From contig NZ_FOBO01000006.1 of assembly GCF_900109855.1 (NCBI RefSeq), forward strand, positions 124,001-188,000: a DNA stretch of 64,000 nucleotides, in the 5' to 3' direction. Position numbers and translations under genes: made by a program. The DNA is from Roseovarius tolerans (GTDB taxonomy: Bacteria; Pseudomonadota; Alphaproteobacteria; Rhodobacterales; Rhodobacteraceae). A model generated the notes under the pieces. That model saw only the letters and a list, made by a program, of their open reading frames with translations, was not told where the DNA came from and made no database searches. Shown here piece after piece: positions 1 through 10,837 of this stretch (position 1 is its first letter; each line of letters opens with the position of its first letter).

Positions 1-970
1 CCCCAAGGAGGGGCTGGCGCTGATCAACGGGACGCAGTTTTCCACCGCCTGCGCATTGGGCGGGCTCTTCGAGACCATGACGCTGGTGCGCGGGGCGGTG
101 GTGACCTCGGCGCTATCGACCGACGCGATCATGGGATCGACCGCGCCGTTGCATCCGATGATCCACGAATTGCGCGGGCACCAAGGACAGATCGACGTGG
201 CCGCCGCGATGGCCGGCCTGATGGAGGGCAGCGTGATCCGCGAAAGCCACCGGGAAGGCGATGCCCGCGTTCAGGACCCCTATTGCATCCGCTGTCAGCC
301 GCAGGTGACGGGTGCGGCGCTCGACCTTATCCGCTGGGCGGCGCGCACGCTGGAGGCGGAGGCCAACGCCGTGACGGACAATCCGCTGGTGCTGGTCGGG
401 GATGGCGCGATCCTGTCGGGCGGGAATTTCCATGCCGAGCCGGTGGGGTTTGCCGCCGATACGCTGGCGATGGCCCTGTCCGAGGTGGGGGCGATTGCGC
501 AGCGGCGGGTGGCGCTGATGGTCGATCCGACGCTGTCCTTTGACCTGCCCCCCTTTCTGACGCCCGATCCGGGGCTGAATTCGGGGCTGATGATCGCCGA
601 GGTGACGACGGCGGCTTTGATGAGCGAAAACAAGCACCTGGCGCATCCCTGCACGATCGACAGCACGCCCACCTCGGCCAATCAGGAGGATCATGTGAGC
701 ATGGCGGCGCATGCCGCGTATCGCCTGCGGCGGATGACGCGGAACCTGTCGGTGATCCTCGGGGTCGAGGCGATCTGCGCGGCGCAGGGAATTGAGGCGC
801 GCGCGCCGTTGGAGACCTCGGCACCGCTGCGGGGGGCTGTGGAGCGGCTGCGGGATGTGGTGCCGAGCCTCGGGGCGGATCGCTACATGGCGCCCGAACT
901 GGAGGCGGCCGCCGCGCTGCTGCGCGAGGGCGCGCTGGTGCGGGCGGCGGGGCTGGAGTTGCCGCTATGA
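1..970 (+). CDS. hutH: Histidine ammonia-lyase, 5'-truncated by the window edge
   Basis: Deaminates L-histidine to urocanate, the first step of the Hut pathway, in the cytoplasm. The frame is open from base 2 and the first visible residues read [16 protein letters not shown], a core motif of the aromatic amino acid lyase family. The conserved [12 protein letters not shown] block is near codon 220 of the visible part. The Ala-Ser-Gly triad that forms the MIO cofactor lies upstream of the window and cannot be checked. About 320 of the usual roughly 510 residues are visible. The stop codon overlaps the start of the next hut gene (ATGA), which implies translational coupling. The internal TTG at 56 is not the true start. 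Confident call. Confidence 0.95.
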   Translation, partial: PKEGLALINGTQFSTACALGGLFETMTLVRGAVVTSALSTDAIMGSTAPLHPMIHELRGHQGQIDVAAAMAGLMEGSVIRESHREGDARVQDPYCIRCQPQVTGAALDLIRWAARTLEAEANAVTDNPLVLVGDGAILSGGNFHAEPVGFAADTLAMALSEVGAIAQRRVALMVDPTLSFDLPPFLTPDPGLNSGLMIAEVTTAALMSENKHLAHPCTIDSTPTSANQEDHVSMAAHAAYRLRRMTRNLSVILGVEAICAAQGIEARAPLETSAPLRGAVERLRDVVPSLGADRYMAPELEAAAALLREGALVRAAGLELPL

Positions 971-1746
971 TCGAGGTGGTAAAGGGGGGCGGGCCGCTGG
1001 TGCTGGGGATGCCGCATACGGGGTCGTATGTTCCGCCGGAGATCGAGGCGCGGCTGAACGGGACGGGGCGCGCGCTGGCGGATACCGATTGGCATATCGA
1101 GCGGCTCTATGATGGGCTGGTCGGGGAGGTTACGACGGTGCGCACGCTGGTGCATCGCTACGTGATCGACGTGAATCGCGACCCAAGTGGCGAGAGCCTT
1201 TATCCGGGGCAGAACACCACCGGGTTGATTCCGTTGACGGATTTCGATGGGGAGCCGATCTGGCGGGACGGGGAAGCGCCTGACGTGGCGGAGGTGGACG
1301 CGCGACGGGAGGCGTATCACGCGCCCTATCATGCCGCACTGGCGGCGGAGATGGAGCGGGTGCGCGCGCGGCACGGCTTTGCGATCCTCTATGATTGCCA
1401 TTCCATACGCTTGCGTATCCCTTACCTGTTTGACGGCGTTCTGCCCGATCTGAACATCGGGACCAATGGCGGCACCACCTGTGCGCCGGGGATCGCGGCG
1501 GCGGTGCGGGACGCGTGCGCGGCGAGTGGATACAGCACCGTCACCAATGGCCGCTTCAAGGGCGGCTGGACCACGCGCCATTATGGACGGCCTAATGAGG
1601 GGCTGCATGCGATCCAGATGGAGCTGGCCCAGAGCACCTATCTCGCTGCCGAGGCCCCGCCGTGGCGTTATGACACCACCCGCGCCGAGCGCCTGCGCGA
1701 CACCCTGCGCGCCATCCTTGATACCCTGTCCGCATGGAGACCGTGA
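967..1746 (+). CDS. hutG: N-formylglutamate deformylase
   Basis: About 259 residues, the usual length of the N-formylglutamate amidohydrolase family. It hydrolyses N-formyl-L-glutamate to glutamate and formate, the last step of the five-step Hut route, so this organism probably uses the formiminoglutamate deiminase (HutF) branch. Visible family motifs are [11 protein letters not shown] at the N-terminus, the [11 protein letters not shown] block, VNRDPSG, and DCHS near residue 140, which supply the metal and catalytic ligands. It starts with ATG inside the hutH stop and its stop overlaps the hutU start (TGATG), so it is the middle gene of a tightly coupled hutHGU unit. hutI and hutF are not in the window. 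Confidence 0.93.
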   Translation: MIEVVKGGGPLVLGMPHTGSYVPPEIEARLNGTGRALADTDWHIERLYDGLVGEVTTVRTLVHRYVIDVNRDPSGESLYPGQNTTGLIPLTDFDGEPIWRDGEAPDVAEVDARREAYHAPYHAALAAEMERVRARHGFAILYDCHSIRLRIPYLFDGVLPDLNIGTNGGTTCAPGIAAAVRDACAASGYSTVTNGRFKGGWTTRHYGRPNEGLHAIQMELAQSTYLAAEAPPWRYDTTRAERLRDTLRAILDTLSAWRP

Positions 1747-3416
1747 TGACCGATCCCCGCAAGAACACCCGCGATGTCTATCCCCCCACCGGGCCCGACC
1801 TGACCGCCAAGAGCTGGCAGACCGAAGCGCCGCTGCGGATGCTGATGAACAACCTGCACCCGGACGTGGCCGAGAACCCGCATGAACTCGTGGTCTATGG
1901 CGGCATCGGGCGGGCGGCGCGGACCTGGGCGGATTTCGACTGCATCGTCGAGAGCCTGAAGGATCTGGAGGCGGATGAGACGCTGGTGGTGCAGTCGGGC
2001 AAGCCGATCGCCATCGTGAAGACGCATAGCGATGCCCCCCGCGTGCTGATCGCGAATTCCAACCTCGTGCCGCATTGGGCCACCTGGGACCATTTCAGCG
2101 AGTTGGATCGCAAGGGGTTGATGATGTATGGCCAGATGACCGCCGGGTCGTGGATCTATATCGGCTCACAGGGCATCGTGCAGGGGACTTACGAGACCTT
2201 TGCCGAGGCCGGGCGGCAGCATTACGGCGGCGATCTGACCGGCAAGTGGATCCTGACCGGCGGGCTTGGCGGCATGGGCGGTGCGCAGCCCTTGGCGGCG
2301 GTGATGGCCGGGGCCTGCTGTCTGGCGGTGGAGTGCAACCCCGACAGCATCGAGTTTCGCCTGCGCACGCGGTATGTGGACGAACGCGCCGACAGCCTTG
2401 ATGAGGCGCTGGCGATGATCGAGCGCTGGACGGCGGCGGGTGAAGCGAAATCGGTGGGCCTTCTGGGCAATGCCGCCGACATCTTCCCCGAGATTTACCG
2501 GCGCGGCATCCGGCCAGACATGGTCACCGACCAGACGAGCGCGCATGACCCGGTGAACGGCTATCTGCCGCAGGGCTGGAGCATGGCGGAATGGCGTGAG
2601 AAGCGCGAGAGAGATCCCAAGGCGGTGGGGCGCGCGGCGCGGGCGAGCATGAAAACCCATGTCGCGGCGATGGTGGACTTCTGGAACGTGGGCGTGCCGA
2701 CGCTCGATTATGGAAATAATATCAGGCAGGTGGCGCTGGATGAGGGGCTGGAGACTGCCTTTGCCTTTCCCGGCTTCGTGCCGGCCTATATCCGGCCGTT
2801 GTTCTGCAAGGGGATTGGCCCGTTCCGGTGGTGCGCGCTGTCGGGCGACCCGGAGGATATCTACAAGACCGACGCCAAGATGAAAGAGCTGTTCCCCGAC
2901 AACACCAAGCTGCACACCTGGCTCGACATGGCGCGCGAGCGGATCGCCTTTCAGGGATTGCCCGCGCGGATCTGCTGGATCGGGCTGGGTGACCGGCATC
3001 GCGCGGGGCTGGCGTTCAACGAGATGGTGGCGAATGGCGAGTTGAAAGCGCCGGTGGTGATCGGGCGCGATCATCTGGACAGCGGGTCGGTCGCGAGCCC
3101 CAACCGCGAAACCGAGGCGATGAAGGACGGCTCGGACGCCGTGAGCGACTGGCCATTGCTCAACGCCTTGGTCAACACCGCCTCGGGGGCGACATGGGTC
3201 AGCCTGCATCACGGCGGCGGTGTCGGCATGGGGTTTTCGCAGCACGCGGGCGTGGTGATCTGCGCCGATGGCACGCCGGAGGCCGCGCGTCGGCTGGAGC
3301 GGGTGCTGTGGAACGATCCGGCAAGCGGCGTCTGGCGGCATGCGGATGCGGGCTATGACGAGGCGCTGGATTGCGCGCGCGCGCATAGGCTGCGGCTGCC
3401 GCGTATTCTGGGGTGA
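1746..3416 (+). CDS. hutU: Urocanate hydratase
   Basis: Converts urocanate to imidazolone propionate using tightly bound NAD+. The 556-residue length fits the family. Conserved segments include [20 protein letters not shown] near the N-terminus, the glycine-rich NAD-binding stretch [13 protein letters not shown] near residue 175, YGNNIRQVA, and a C-terminal [12 protein letters not shown]. The ATG at 1746 overlaps the hutG TGA and gives [14 protein letters not shown], the typical N-terminus. An in-frame ATG at 1734 would add four residues and is less likely. It is the last gene of the hut unit here; a convergent intergenic repeat follows it. No Hut regulator is visible in the window. Confidence 0.96.
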   Translation: MTDPRKNTRDVYPPTGPDLTAKSWQTEAPLRMLMNNLHPDVAENPHELVVYGGIGRAARTWADFDCIVESLKDLEADETLVVQSGKPIAIVKTHSDAPRVLIANSNLVPHWATWDHFSELDRKGLMMYGQMTAGSWIYIGSQGIVQGTYETFAEAGRQHYGGDLTGKWILTGGLGGMGGAQPLAAVMAGACCLAVECNPDSIEFRLRTRYVDERADSLDEALAMIERWTAAGEAKSVGLLGNAADIFPEIYRRGIRPDMVTDQTSAHDPVNGYLPQGWSMAEWREKRERDPKAVGRAARASMKTHVAAMVDFWNVGVPTLDYGNNIRQVALDEGLETAFAFPGFVPAYIRPLFCKGIGPFRWCALSGDPEDIYKTDAKMKELFPDNTKLHTWLDMARERIAFQGLPARICWIGLGDRHRAGLAFNEMVANGELKAPVVIGRDHLDSGSVASPNRETEAMKDGSDAVSDWPLLNALVNTASGATWVSLHHGGGVGMGFSQHAGVVICADGTPEAARRLERVLWNDPASGVWRHADAGYDEALDCARAHRLRLPRILG

Positions 3417-3460
3417 GGCGTCGGCTTGGCCGCGTTTGGCCTGAAGCGGACTTTGCCGTT

Positions 3461-3660
3461 ATGCCCCTGCGCGGAATCAAGGGCGAAGCCCGCCGCGCAT
3501 CGCCATGCCAGAGGCATGCCTTCGGCATGACGCCGCCCCCCGGCACGGCGATTTGGCTGCAACCTGCTCTGCGCTCAGATGTTTTTCGGATTTGGCTGAT
3601 ATAAAGCGCTACAAAACTGCCGTTGGATCGCCGTACCGCGGCCCGTCGATGCGCGGCTCA
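3461..3660. repeat. Dispersed intergenic repeat, copy A (family of ~200 bp)
   Basis: This fills the gap between convergent hutU and the Lrp-domain gene. It shares with the copies at 34.6 and 56.9 kb the string ATGCCAGAGGCATGCC (3505-3520, able to fold as CATGCC/GGCATG) and, about 86 bases on, the core TTTGGCTGATATAAAG (3591-3606). Spacing between the two landmarks is 83 in the 34.6 kb copy. It is clearly more diverged than the 34.6/56.9 kb pair. Short frames over it start MPEACLRHD, recurring in the copies, but show no coding logic. Boundaries are approximate. Confidence 0.7.
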
Positions 3661-3690
3661 CGGCAACGCCAGCTTCAGGCCACCCTGTTC

Positions 3691-3927
3691 TCAGAACGCC
3701 TTGAAGGTCAGCGTCGTCTCGGTGCGTTCGATCCCGTCGATATCGAGCAGGTTGTCGTTGATGTATTTGCCGATATCGTCGCTTTCGGGGATATAGAGTT
3801 TCATCAGCAGGTCGAAGGGGCCGGAAGTCGAATAAAGCTCGGAGTGGATCTCGCGCAGGGCGATGTTTTCGGCCACGCGATAGGACCGGCCCGGCTTGCA
3901 GCGGATATTGATGAAGACGCAGCGCAT
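3691..3927 (-). CDS. Stand-alone Lrp/AsnC ligand-binding (RAM) domain protein
   Basis: This 78-residue protein is only the C-terminal alpha/beta RAM fold of Lrp/AsnC regulators: an N-terminal strand (MRCVFINIRCKPG), then GPFDLLMKLYIPES, then a terminal strand with IERTETTLTF. No helix-turn-helix is present. Such SARP-like stand-alone domains form dimers or octamers, bind small ligands, and may modulate full-length Lrp proteins; the ligand cannot be told from sequence. The ATG at 3927 is chosen because AAGGAG lies a few bases upstream; a longer frame adds 21 residues unlike the family. It is 68 bp downstream of the dnaE2 stop, so it may be co-transcribed with it. Confidence 0.85.
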   Translation of the reverse strand: MRCVFINIRCKPGRSYRVAENIALREIHSELYSTSGPFDLLMKLYIPESDDIGKYINDNLLDIDGIERTETTLTFKAF

Positions 3928-3995
3928 GGTGGCTCCTTGGCGTTGATTTGGGTCTGGCCGGAGTATTTCCGCAACGCGACCGATTGGCAATGACC

Positions 3996-6902
3996 TCAGG
4001 CGCCGGCCGGTGTCAGAAGGGGCCGCAGCAGCGCCAGAGGATGCGCGCGCAGGCTCAGATGCAAGGCGGCGTAATCCTCGACCATCTCTTCGCCGAGGGT
4101 CATTTTCGGCAGATGCGCCGCTGGTTCATGGATCGCCTCGCCATCGAGGTCGCGGGCGAAAAGCGGTAGCGGCTCGGGGCTTTGCAGCGCCTTGGCCTGC
4201 CAGAGCGCGTCGCGCCGCGTGAGCCCGAGGGCGGCGAAGGCATCGGCCTCGGCCAGACGCGCCAACAGTGCGGGTGCAAGGCCCGCACGCCGCCAGACGT
4301 CTTGCGGTCCGGCATAGCCATTGCCGCGCGCCGCCGCGATCCAGTCGGCCTCGTCCCGGGCCACGCCCTTGATCTGGCGAAACCCGAGGCGCAGCGCCAG
4401 TCGCCCCTTTCGGTCCGGCTCCAGCGTGTTGTCCCAGAACGAGGCGTTGATGCAGACCGAGCGCACGGTGACGCCATGCTCGCGCGCATCCCGCACGATC
4501 TGGGCGGGGGCGTAGAACCCCATCGGCTGGGCATTCAGCAGCGCGCAGGCAAAGACCGCCGGGTGGTGATGCTTGATCCAGGCGCTGGCATAGACCAGGT
4601 GGGCGAAGCTGGCGGCGTGGCTTTCGGGAAAGCCGTAGCTGCCGAAGCCCTCGATCTGGCTGAAACAGCGTTCGGCAAATTCCATGTCATAGCCATTGGC
4701 GCGCATGCCGCGCAGGAAGCGATTGCTGAACTCGCTGACATTGCCGTGTTTCTTGAAGGTGGCGAGCGAGCGGCGCAGGCGGTCGGCCTCCTCGGGGGTA
4801 AACCCCGCGCCGATGATGGCGATCTGCATCGCCTGTTCCTGAAAGAGCGGCACGCCGAGGGTCTTGCCCAGCACCCGACCGAGTTCGTCCGAGGGAAAGC
4901 TGACCGCCTCCTCGCCGTTGCGGCGGCGGATGAAGGGATGCACCATGTCGCCCTGAATCGGCCCGGGGCGGATGATCGCCACCTGAATCACCAGATCGTA
5001 AAAGCAGCGCGGGCGCATGCGTGGCAGGAAATTCATCTGCGCGCGGCTTTCGACCTGAAAGACGCCCAGACTATCGGCGCGGCTGAGCATCTCGTAAACG
5101 GCGGGGTCTTCGGGCGGCAGGGTGGCGAGCGTGTGCGCCTGCCCGCGATGCTGCGTCAGAAGATCGAACGCCTTGCGGATGCAGGTGAGCATGCCAAGCG
5201 CCAGCACATCGACCTTGAGGATGCCAAGCGCGTCGATATCGTCCTTGTCCCAGCAGATCACCGTGCGGTCGGCCATGCTGGCGTTCTCAATCGGCACCAG
5301 CTCATCGAGCCGTCCCTCGGTGATGATGAAACCGCCGACATGCTGGCTGAGATGGCGGGGAAAGCCGGTGATCTCGCGCACCAGATCGAGGGTGAGGGCA
5401 AGGCGCGGCTCGGTCGGATCGAAGCCCAGTTCGCGCAGGCGGATGTCGCTGATCTGGCCGTCGCCACCATGGCCCCAGATCTGTGTGGTCATCGCGCCGA
5501 GGATATCCTCGGAAAGGCCCATGGCGCGGCCCACCTCGCGAATCGCGCGCTTGGTGCGGTAATGGATCACCGTGGCGCAGAGCCCGGCGCGGTGCCGTCC
5601 GTAGCGTTCATAGATCCACTGGATCACCTCCTCGCGGCGTTCGTGTTCGAAATCGACGTCGATATCGGGCGGCTCGTCGCGCGCCTCGGAGACGAACCGC
5701 TCGAACACCATGGCGCCGATTTCGGGCGAGACAGCGGTGACGCCGAGGCAGTAGCAGACCACCGAATTGGCCGCCGATCCGCGCCCCTGACAGAGGATGC
5801 CGCGCGAGCGGGCAAAGGCCACCACGTCGCGCACGGTCAGGAAATAGGGCTCGTAGCGCAGTTTGGCGATGAGGCTCAGTTCATGTTCCATCATCGCGCG
5901 CACCCGCTCGGGCGCGCCGCTCGGATAGCGCCAGTCGAGCCCTGCCTCGGCCAGCCGTCGCAATCTCTGGCTGGGGGTCTCGTTCTCGGCGACTTCGCTG
6001 GGATATTCGTAGCGCAATTCGTCGAGCGAGAAGGTGAGCCCGGCCGCAAGGCTGTCGGCGCGGTCGACCGCGTCCTCGTGACCGGCGAAGAGGCGACGCA
6101 TCTCGGCCTCCGAGCGCAGGCGCGCTTCGGCATTGGGCAGGGCGTGGCGGCCGAGCCGGTCCACGGTCACGCCCAGCCGGATGGCGCTGAGGACATCGGC
6201 AAGGCGGCGGCGCCCGGCGCGGTGCAGGACCGGGGCTGCGGCGGCAAGGGTGGACAGGCCGAGGCGGGTGGCCTGCCGGGTCTGGTGCGCGAACCGTGCC
6301 CGGTCGCGCCCGTCATAGTGCGGGCGCAGCAGCATGTGCATGTGATCGCCAAAGCGCGCCGCCAGTTGCGCGGCCTGCGCTTGCCAGTCTCTTGCCCCAC
6401 CGGGATGCAGCAGCAGGTGCAGGCCAGCCGCCCCCTCCAGCAGATCCGCGAGGTGCAATTCGCAGCCCCCTTTGGCCGCGCGCCGCCGTCCGAGGGTGAG
6501 CAGGCGGCAGAGGCTGGCCCAGCCCTGCCGGTCGCGGGGCAGAGCGGTGAGCGTCAGCCCCTCGTGCAGCACCAGCCGGGCGGCGGGAATGAGACGGGGA
6601 GTGACGGCCCAGTGCGGGGTGGTGGGCCAGGGCGCGGGCGGGCCGATCATCCCGTTGCGCGCCTCCTGTCTTTGGCGTTCGCTGACCTGCCGGGCAAGCT
6701 CGCGCGCGCGGGCATGGGCGCGCACGATGCCCGCGACGGAGTTTTCATCGGCGATGGCCACGCCCGAGAGGCCGAGCGTGGCGGCGCGGTCGATGTACTC
6801 CTCGGGATGGGCGGCCCCGGTGAGGAAGGTGAAATTCGAGAGGGCAGAGAGTTCGGCGAAGGGCATGGGGGTGGTTGCGATTCGGGAAGGGGCAGGTGGC
6901 AT
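3996..6902 (-). CDS. dnaE2: Error-prone DNA polymerase DnaE2 (ImuC), short at the C-terminus
   Basis: SOS translesion polymerase of the C-family. The N-terminal PHP domain begins FAELSALSNFTFLTGAAHPEE; the polymerase core holds PDIDVDFEHERREEVIQWIY with catalytic aspartates, and RGSAANSVVCYCLG. At 968 residues it is roughly 100-120 shorter than typical DnaE2. The protein ends at LRAHPLALLRPLLTPAGA, just where the C-terminal OB-fold region normally begins, and the 68 bases beyond the stop hold no recognisable remainder in any frame. The start at 6902 sits 8 bases below a LexA-like site; an ATG at 6866 (MPFAELSALS) is an alternative. The usual partners imuA and imuB are not adjacent. The identity is sure; whether the product is active is not. 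Confidence 0.9.
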   Translation of the reverse strand: MPPAPSRIATTPMPFAELSALSNFTFLTGAAHPEEYIDRAATLGLSGVAIADENSVAGIVRAHARARELARQVSERQRQEARNGMIGPPAPWPTTPHWAVTPRLIPAARLVLHEGLTLTALPRDRQGWASLCRLLTLGRRRAAKGGCELHLADLLEGAAGLHLLLHPGGARDWQAQAAQLAARFGDHMHMLLRPHYDGRDRARFAHQTRQATRLGLSTLAAAAPVLHRAGRRRLADVLSAIRLGVTVDRLGRHALPNAEARLRSEAEMRRLFAGHEDAVDRADSLAAGLTFSLDELRYEYPSEVAENETPSQRLRRLAEAGLDWRYPSGAPERVRAMMEHELSLIAKLRYEPYFLTVRDVVAFARSRGILCQGRGSAANSVVCYCLGVTAVSPEIGAMVFERFVSEARDEPPDIDVDFEHERREEVIQWIYERYGRHRAGLCATVIHYRTKRAIREVGRAMGLSEDILGAMTTQIWGHGGDGQISDIRLRELGFDPTEPRLALTLDLVREITGFPRHLSQHVGGFIITEGRLDELVPIENASMADRTVICWDKDDIDALGILKVDVLALGMLTCIRKAFDLLTQHRGQAHTLATLPPEDPAVYEMLSRADSLGVFQVESRAQMNFLPRMRPRCFYDLVIQVAIIRPGPIQGDMVHPFIRRRNGEEAVSFPSDELGRVLGKTLGVPLFQEQAMQIAIIGAGFTPEEADRLRRSLATFKKHGNVSEFSNRFLRGMRANGYDMEFAERCFSQIEGFGSYGFPESHAASFAHLVYASAWIKHHHPAVFACALLNAQPMGFYAPAQIVRDAREHGVTVRSVCINASFWDNTLEPDRKGRLALRLGFRQIKGVARDEADWIAAARGNGYAGPQDVWRRAGLAPALLARLAEADAFAALGLTRRDALWQAKALQSPEPLPLFARDLDGEAIHEPAAHLPKMTLGEEMVEDYAALHLSLRAHPLALLRPLLTPAGA

Positions 6903-6909
6903 GTAGTAT

Positions 6910-6924
6910 ATTCACGCTTTGTTC
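6910..6924 (-). promoter_or_regulatory. Candidate LexA (SOS) box upstream of dnaE2
   Basis: On the plus strand the bases read ATTC-N7-GTTC (GAAC-N7-GAAT in the direction of dnaE2), one mismatch from the alphaproteobacterial LexA consensus GTTC-N7-GTTC. It lies immediately upstream of the first dnaE2 ATG, where repression of an SOS polymerase would be expected. dnaE2 of alphaproteobacteria is a known LexA target, which supports the call. Confidence 0.6.
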
Positions 6925-6984
6925 TTTTTCGAGTCCTCGTGTGGTTGGGGTGGAGTTGGCCTTAAACTGCCATTCGACTTGTGC

Positions 6985-7200
6985 CCTTCCGCGCGGAATC
7001 AAGGTGCCGCAGGCACTGCCGCGCAGCGCCCGACCGCCCCCTCGGGCGGGCGCTTTTGCAACGTATCAAGCCATTGATAACGCTAGAGTGTTTGGCTGGC
7101 ATAAAGTGCGGTCCACCGAGGCTGCTGCGCCCACCCGGCGGTCGGGCACCGCGCGGCTCATCTCTGAAACCGCCAAGGTCCGCTCCAGGCCATTCACGAC
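6985..7200. repeat. Diverged copy B of the ~200 bp intergenic repeat
   Basis: The 373-base gap between dnaE2 and katG holds no convincing gene. It contains TTTGGCTGGCATAAAG (7091-7106), identical in 15 of 16 positions to the core in the copies at 34.7 and 57.0 kb, and a GCGCGGAATCAAGG segment (near 6990) also found in copy A (near 3470). The central palindrome is replaced by other GC-rich inverted sequence (CGCCCGACCGC... GGGCGGGCG). The 3' flank GTCCGCTCCAGGCCA resembles GTCCGCTCAAGGCCA after the 34.6 kb copy. Boundaries are approximate. Confidence 0.55.
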
Positions 7201-7213
7201 ACTCCCCCAAACG

Positions 7214-7243
7214 AAAACCGCGCGGCCCGTGTCGGGGCCGCGC
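7214..7243 (-). terminator. Rho-independent terminator of katG
   Basis: A perfect 9-bp stem (GCGCGGCCC at 7220-7228 with GGGCCGCGC at 7235-7243) closes a 6-base loop. Read on the minus strand it is followed by GG and then TTTT (7214-7217). It lies 32 bases beyond the katG stop. Confidence 0.85.
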
Positions 7244-7275
7244 GGCGGGGTCTCATATCTTGGCGCGACGCCCGA

Positions 7276-9546
<2,271 letters not shown>

Positions 9547-9599
9547 TTAGGGGAAGTTGCGTTTGCTGATTAAAGCGATAGGTTTTTGTTATTGATATG

Positions 9600-10766
9600 T
9601 CACAGCCGATTCAGCAAGTCGCGCGTTGGCCAGGCATCGACCGGCAGGCCTAGCTTGTCCTGCATCTCGCGCACCGCAGCACGTGTATTGGCCCCCAGAA
9701 TACCGTCCACCCCGCCGACATCATAGCCGCGCGCCTTGAGCTTGCGTTGCAGCGCCTTCATCTCTTCGCCCGAGAGCCCCAGCGCGGGGTTGCCGGCGTC
9801 AAAGACCGGCGCGCCCTCCAGCCGGTTGGCGAAATAGGCGGCGGTCAGCACGTAGGTAAAACTTTGATTCCATTCGAAATAGACGCGAAAATTGGGATAA
9901 GCGAGAAAGGCCGGCCCGCCCTTGCCCTGCGGCAGGATCACGCTGGCGGGCAGGTCTGCGATCTCGCCATGACGGGGGCGCACGCCGATAGCAGCCCAGT
10001 CGGTGCCGTCCTTCGTCACCTCCAGCCCCGATTGCGCCCAGTCGAAGCCCTGCGGCAGCGTCACCTCCTGCAACCACGGCTCATCCGCGCGCCAGCCCAG
10101 CCCGGCCAGCATCGACGCCCCTGACAAGAGCGCATCGGGGGCCGAGGATTTCAGCCGCACATGTCCGTCGGCGTCGCCATCGGTGCCATGCTCGAGAATG
10201 TCCTCCGGCAGCATTTGCACCATGCCGATTTCCCCGGCCCAGGCGCCGGTGGTGCGGGCGGGGTCGAAATCGCCCCGCGAGAAAAGCTCAATCGCGGCGA
10301 AGATCTGGGGGCGGAAAATCTCGGGGCGGCGGCAGTCATGCGCCAATGTGACGAGCGCGTCGCGGGTGTTGAAATCGCCCTGCACCGCGCCGTAATCGGT
10401 CTCGAAGGCCCAGAAGGCCAAGAGCACGCCCCGGCTGATGCCATAATCACGCTCGATCCGGTCAAAGGTGCTGTCATGACGCTCGGCCATCTGCCGCCCG
10501 CGGTTGAGGCGGTTGGCGCTGATCAGGCGGCGGGCGAACTCGGTGAAGGGCAGTTGGAACACGCCCTGCCGCCGGTCGGCGCGCAGCACGGCGGGGTCTT
10601 GCCGGACACCGGCAAAGAACCGCTGCACCGTCGCCGCATTATACCCGCGCGCTTGTGCCTCGGCGCGCAAATCCGCGACGAAGGCGTTGAAATTGCCGCC
10701 GCAGGCTGCTGCTGCCCCGCCCGCTGTCAACGCCCAGAACGCCGCCGCCGTCATCATCCGCCGCAT
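9600..10766 (-). CDS. Lytic murein transglycosylase (MltB-type) with peptidoglycan-binding domain
   Basis: A periplasmic enzyme that cleaves the MurNAc-GlcNAc bond to give 1,6-anhydro ends. A signal peptide is visible (MRRMMTAAAFWALTAGGAAA, then ACGGNF). The SLT_2 catalytic domain holds the presumed catalytic Glu in AFWAFETDYGAVQGD and the family motifs GEIGMVQMLPED and YPNFRVYFEWNQS. The last roughly 60 residues are a PG_binding_1 domain (LQRKLKARGYDVGGVDGILG). The ATG at 10766 follows GAGGTG; a TTG 21 bases upstream would add seven residues. About 388 residues, typical. The neighbouring katG promoter gap (9442-9599) shows no terminator for this gene. Confidence 0.9.
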   Translation of the reverse strand: MRRMMTAAAFWALTAGGAAAACGGNFNAFVADLRAEAQARGYNAATVQRFFAGVRQDPAVLRADRRQGVFQLPFTEFARRLISANRLNRGRQMAERHDSTFDRIERDYGISRGVLLAFWAFETDYGAVQGDFNTRDALVTLAHDCRRPEIFRPQIFAAIELFSRGDFDPARTTGAWAGEIGMVQMLPEDILEHGTDGDADGHVRLKSSAPDALLSGASMLAGLGWRADEPWLQEVTLPQGFDWAQSGLEVTKDGTDWAAIGVRPRHGEIADLPASVILPQGKGGPAFLAYPNFRVYFEWNQSFTYVLTAAYFANRLEGAPVFDAGNPALGLSGEEMKALQRKLKARGYDVGGVDGILGANTRAAVREMQDKLGLPVDAWPTRDLLNRL

Positions 10767-10837
10767 GTCACACCTCACAGTTTTCAAACGCGGCGATGAA
10801 ACAGGATCACCTGCGCGACCGCAACCGCGAAAACCGG

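Noticed and set aside
4182..6965. A long open frame (about 927 codons) on the plus strand opposite dnaE2
   Set aside because: It is the mirror of dnaE2 in GC-rich DNA; its protein is low-complexity and family-free while the minus strand encodes clear DnaE2 motifs.
9578..9592. ATAG-N7-TTAT upstream of katG as an OxyR site
   Set aside because: Only one half of the four-part OxyR pattern is approximated, over 130 bases from the start codon; too weak to list as a feature.
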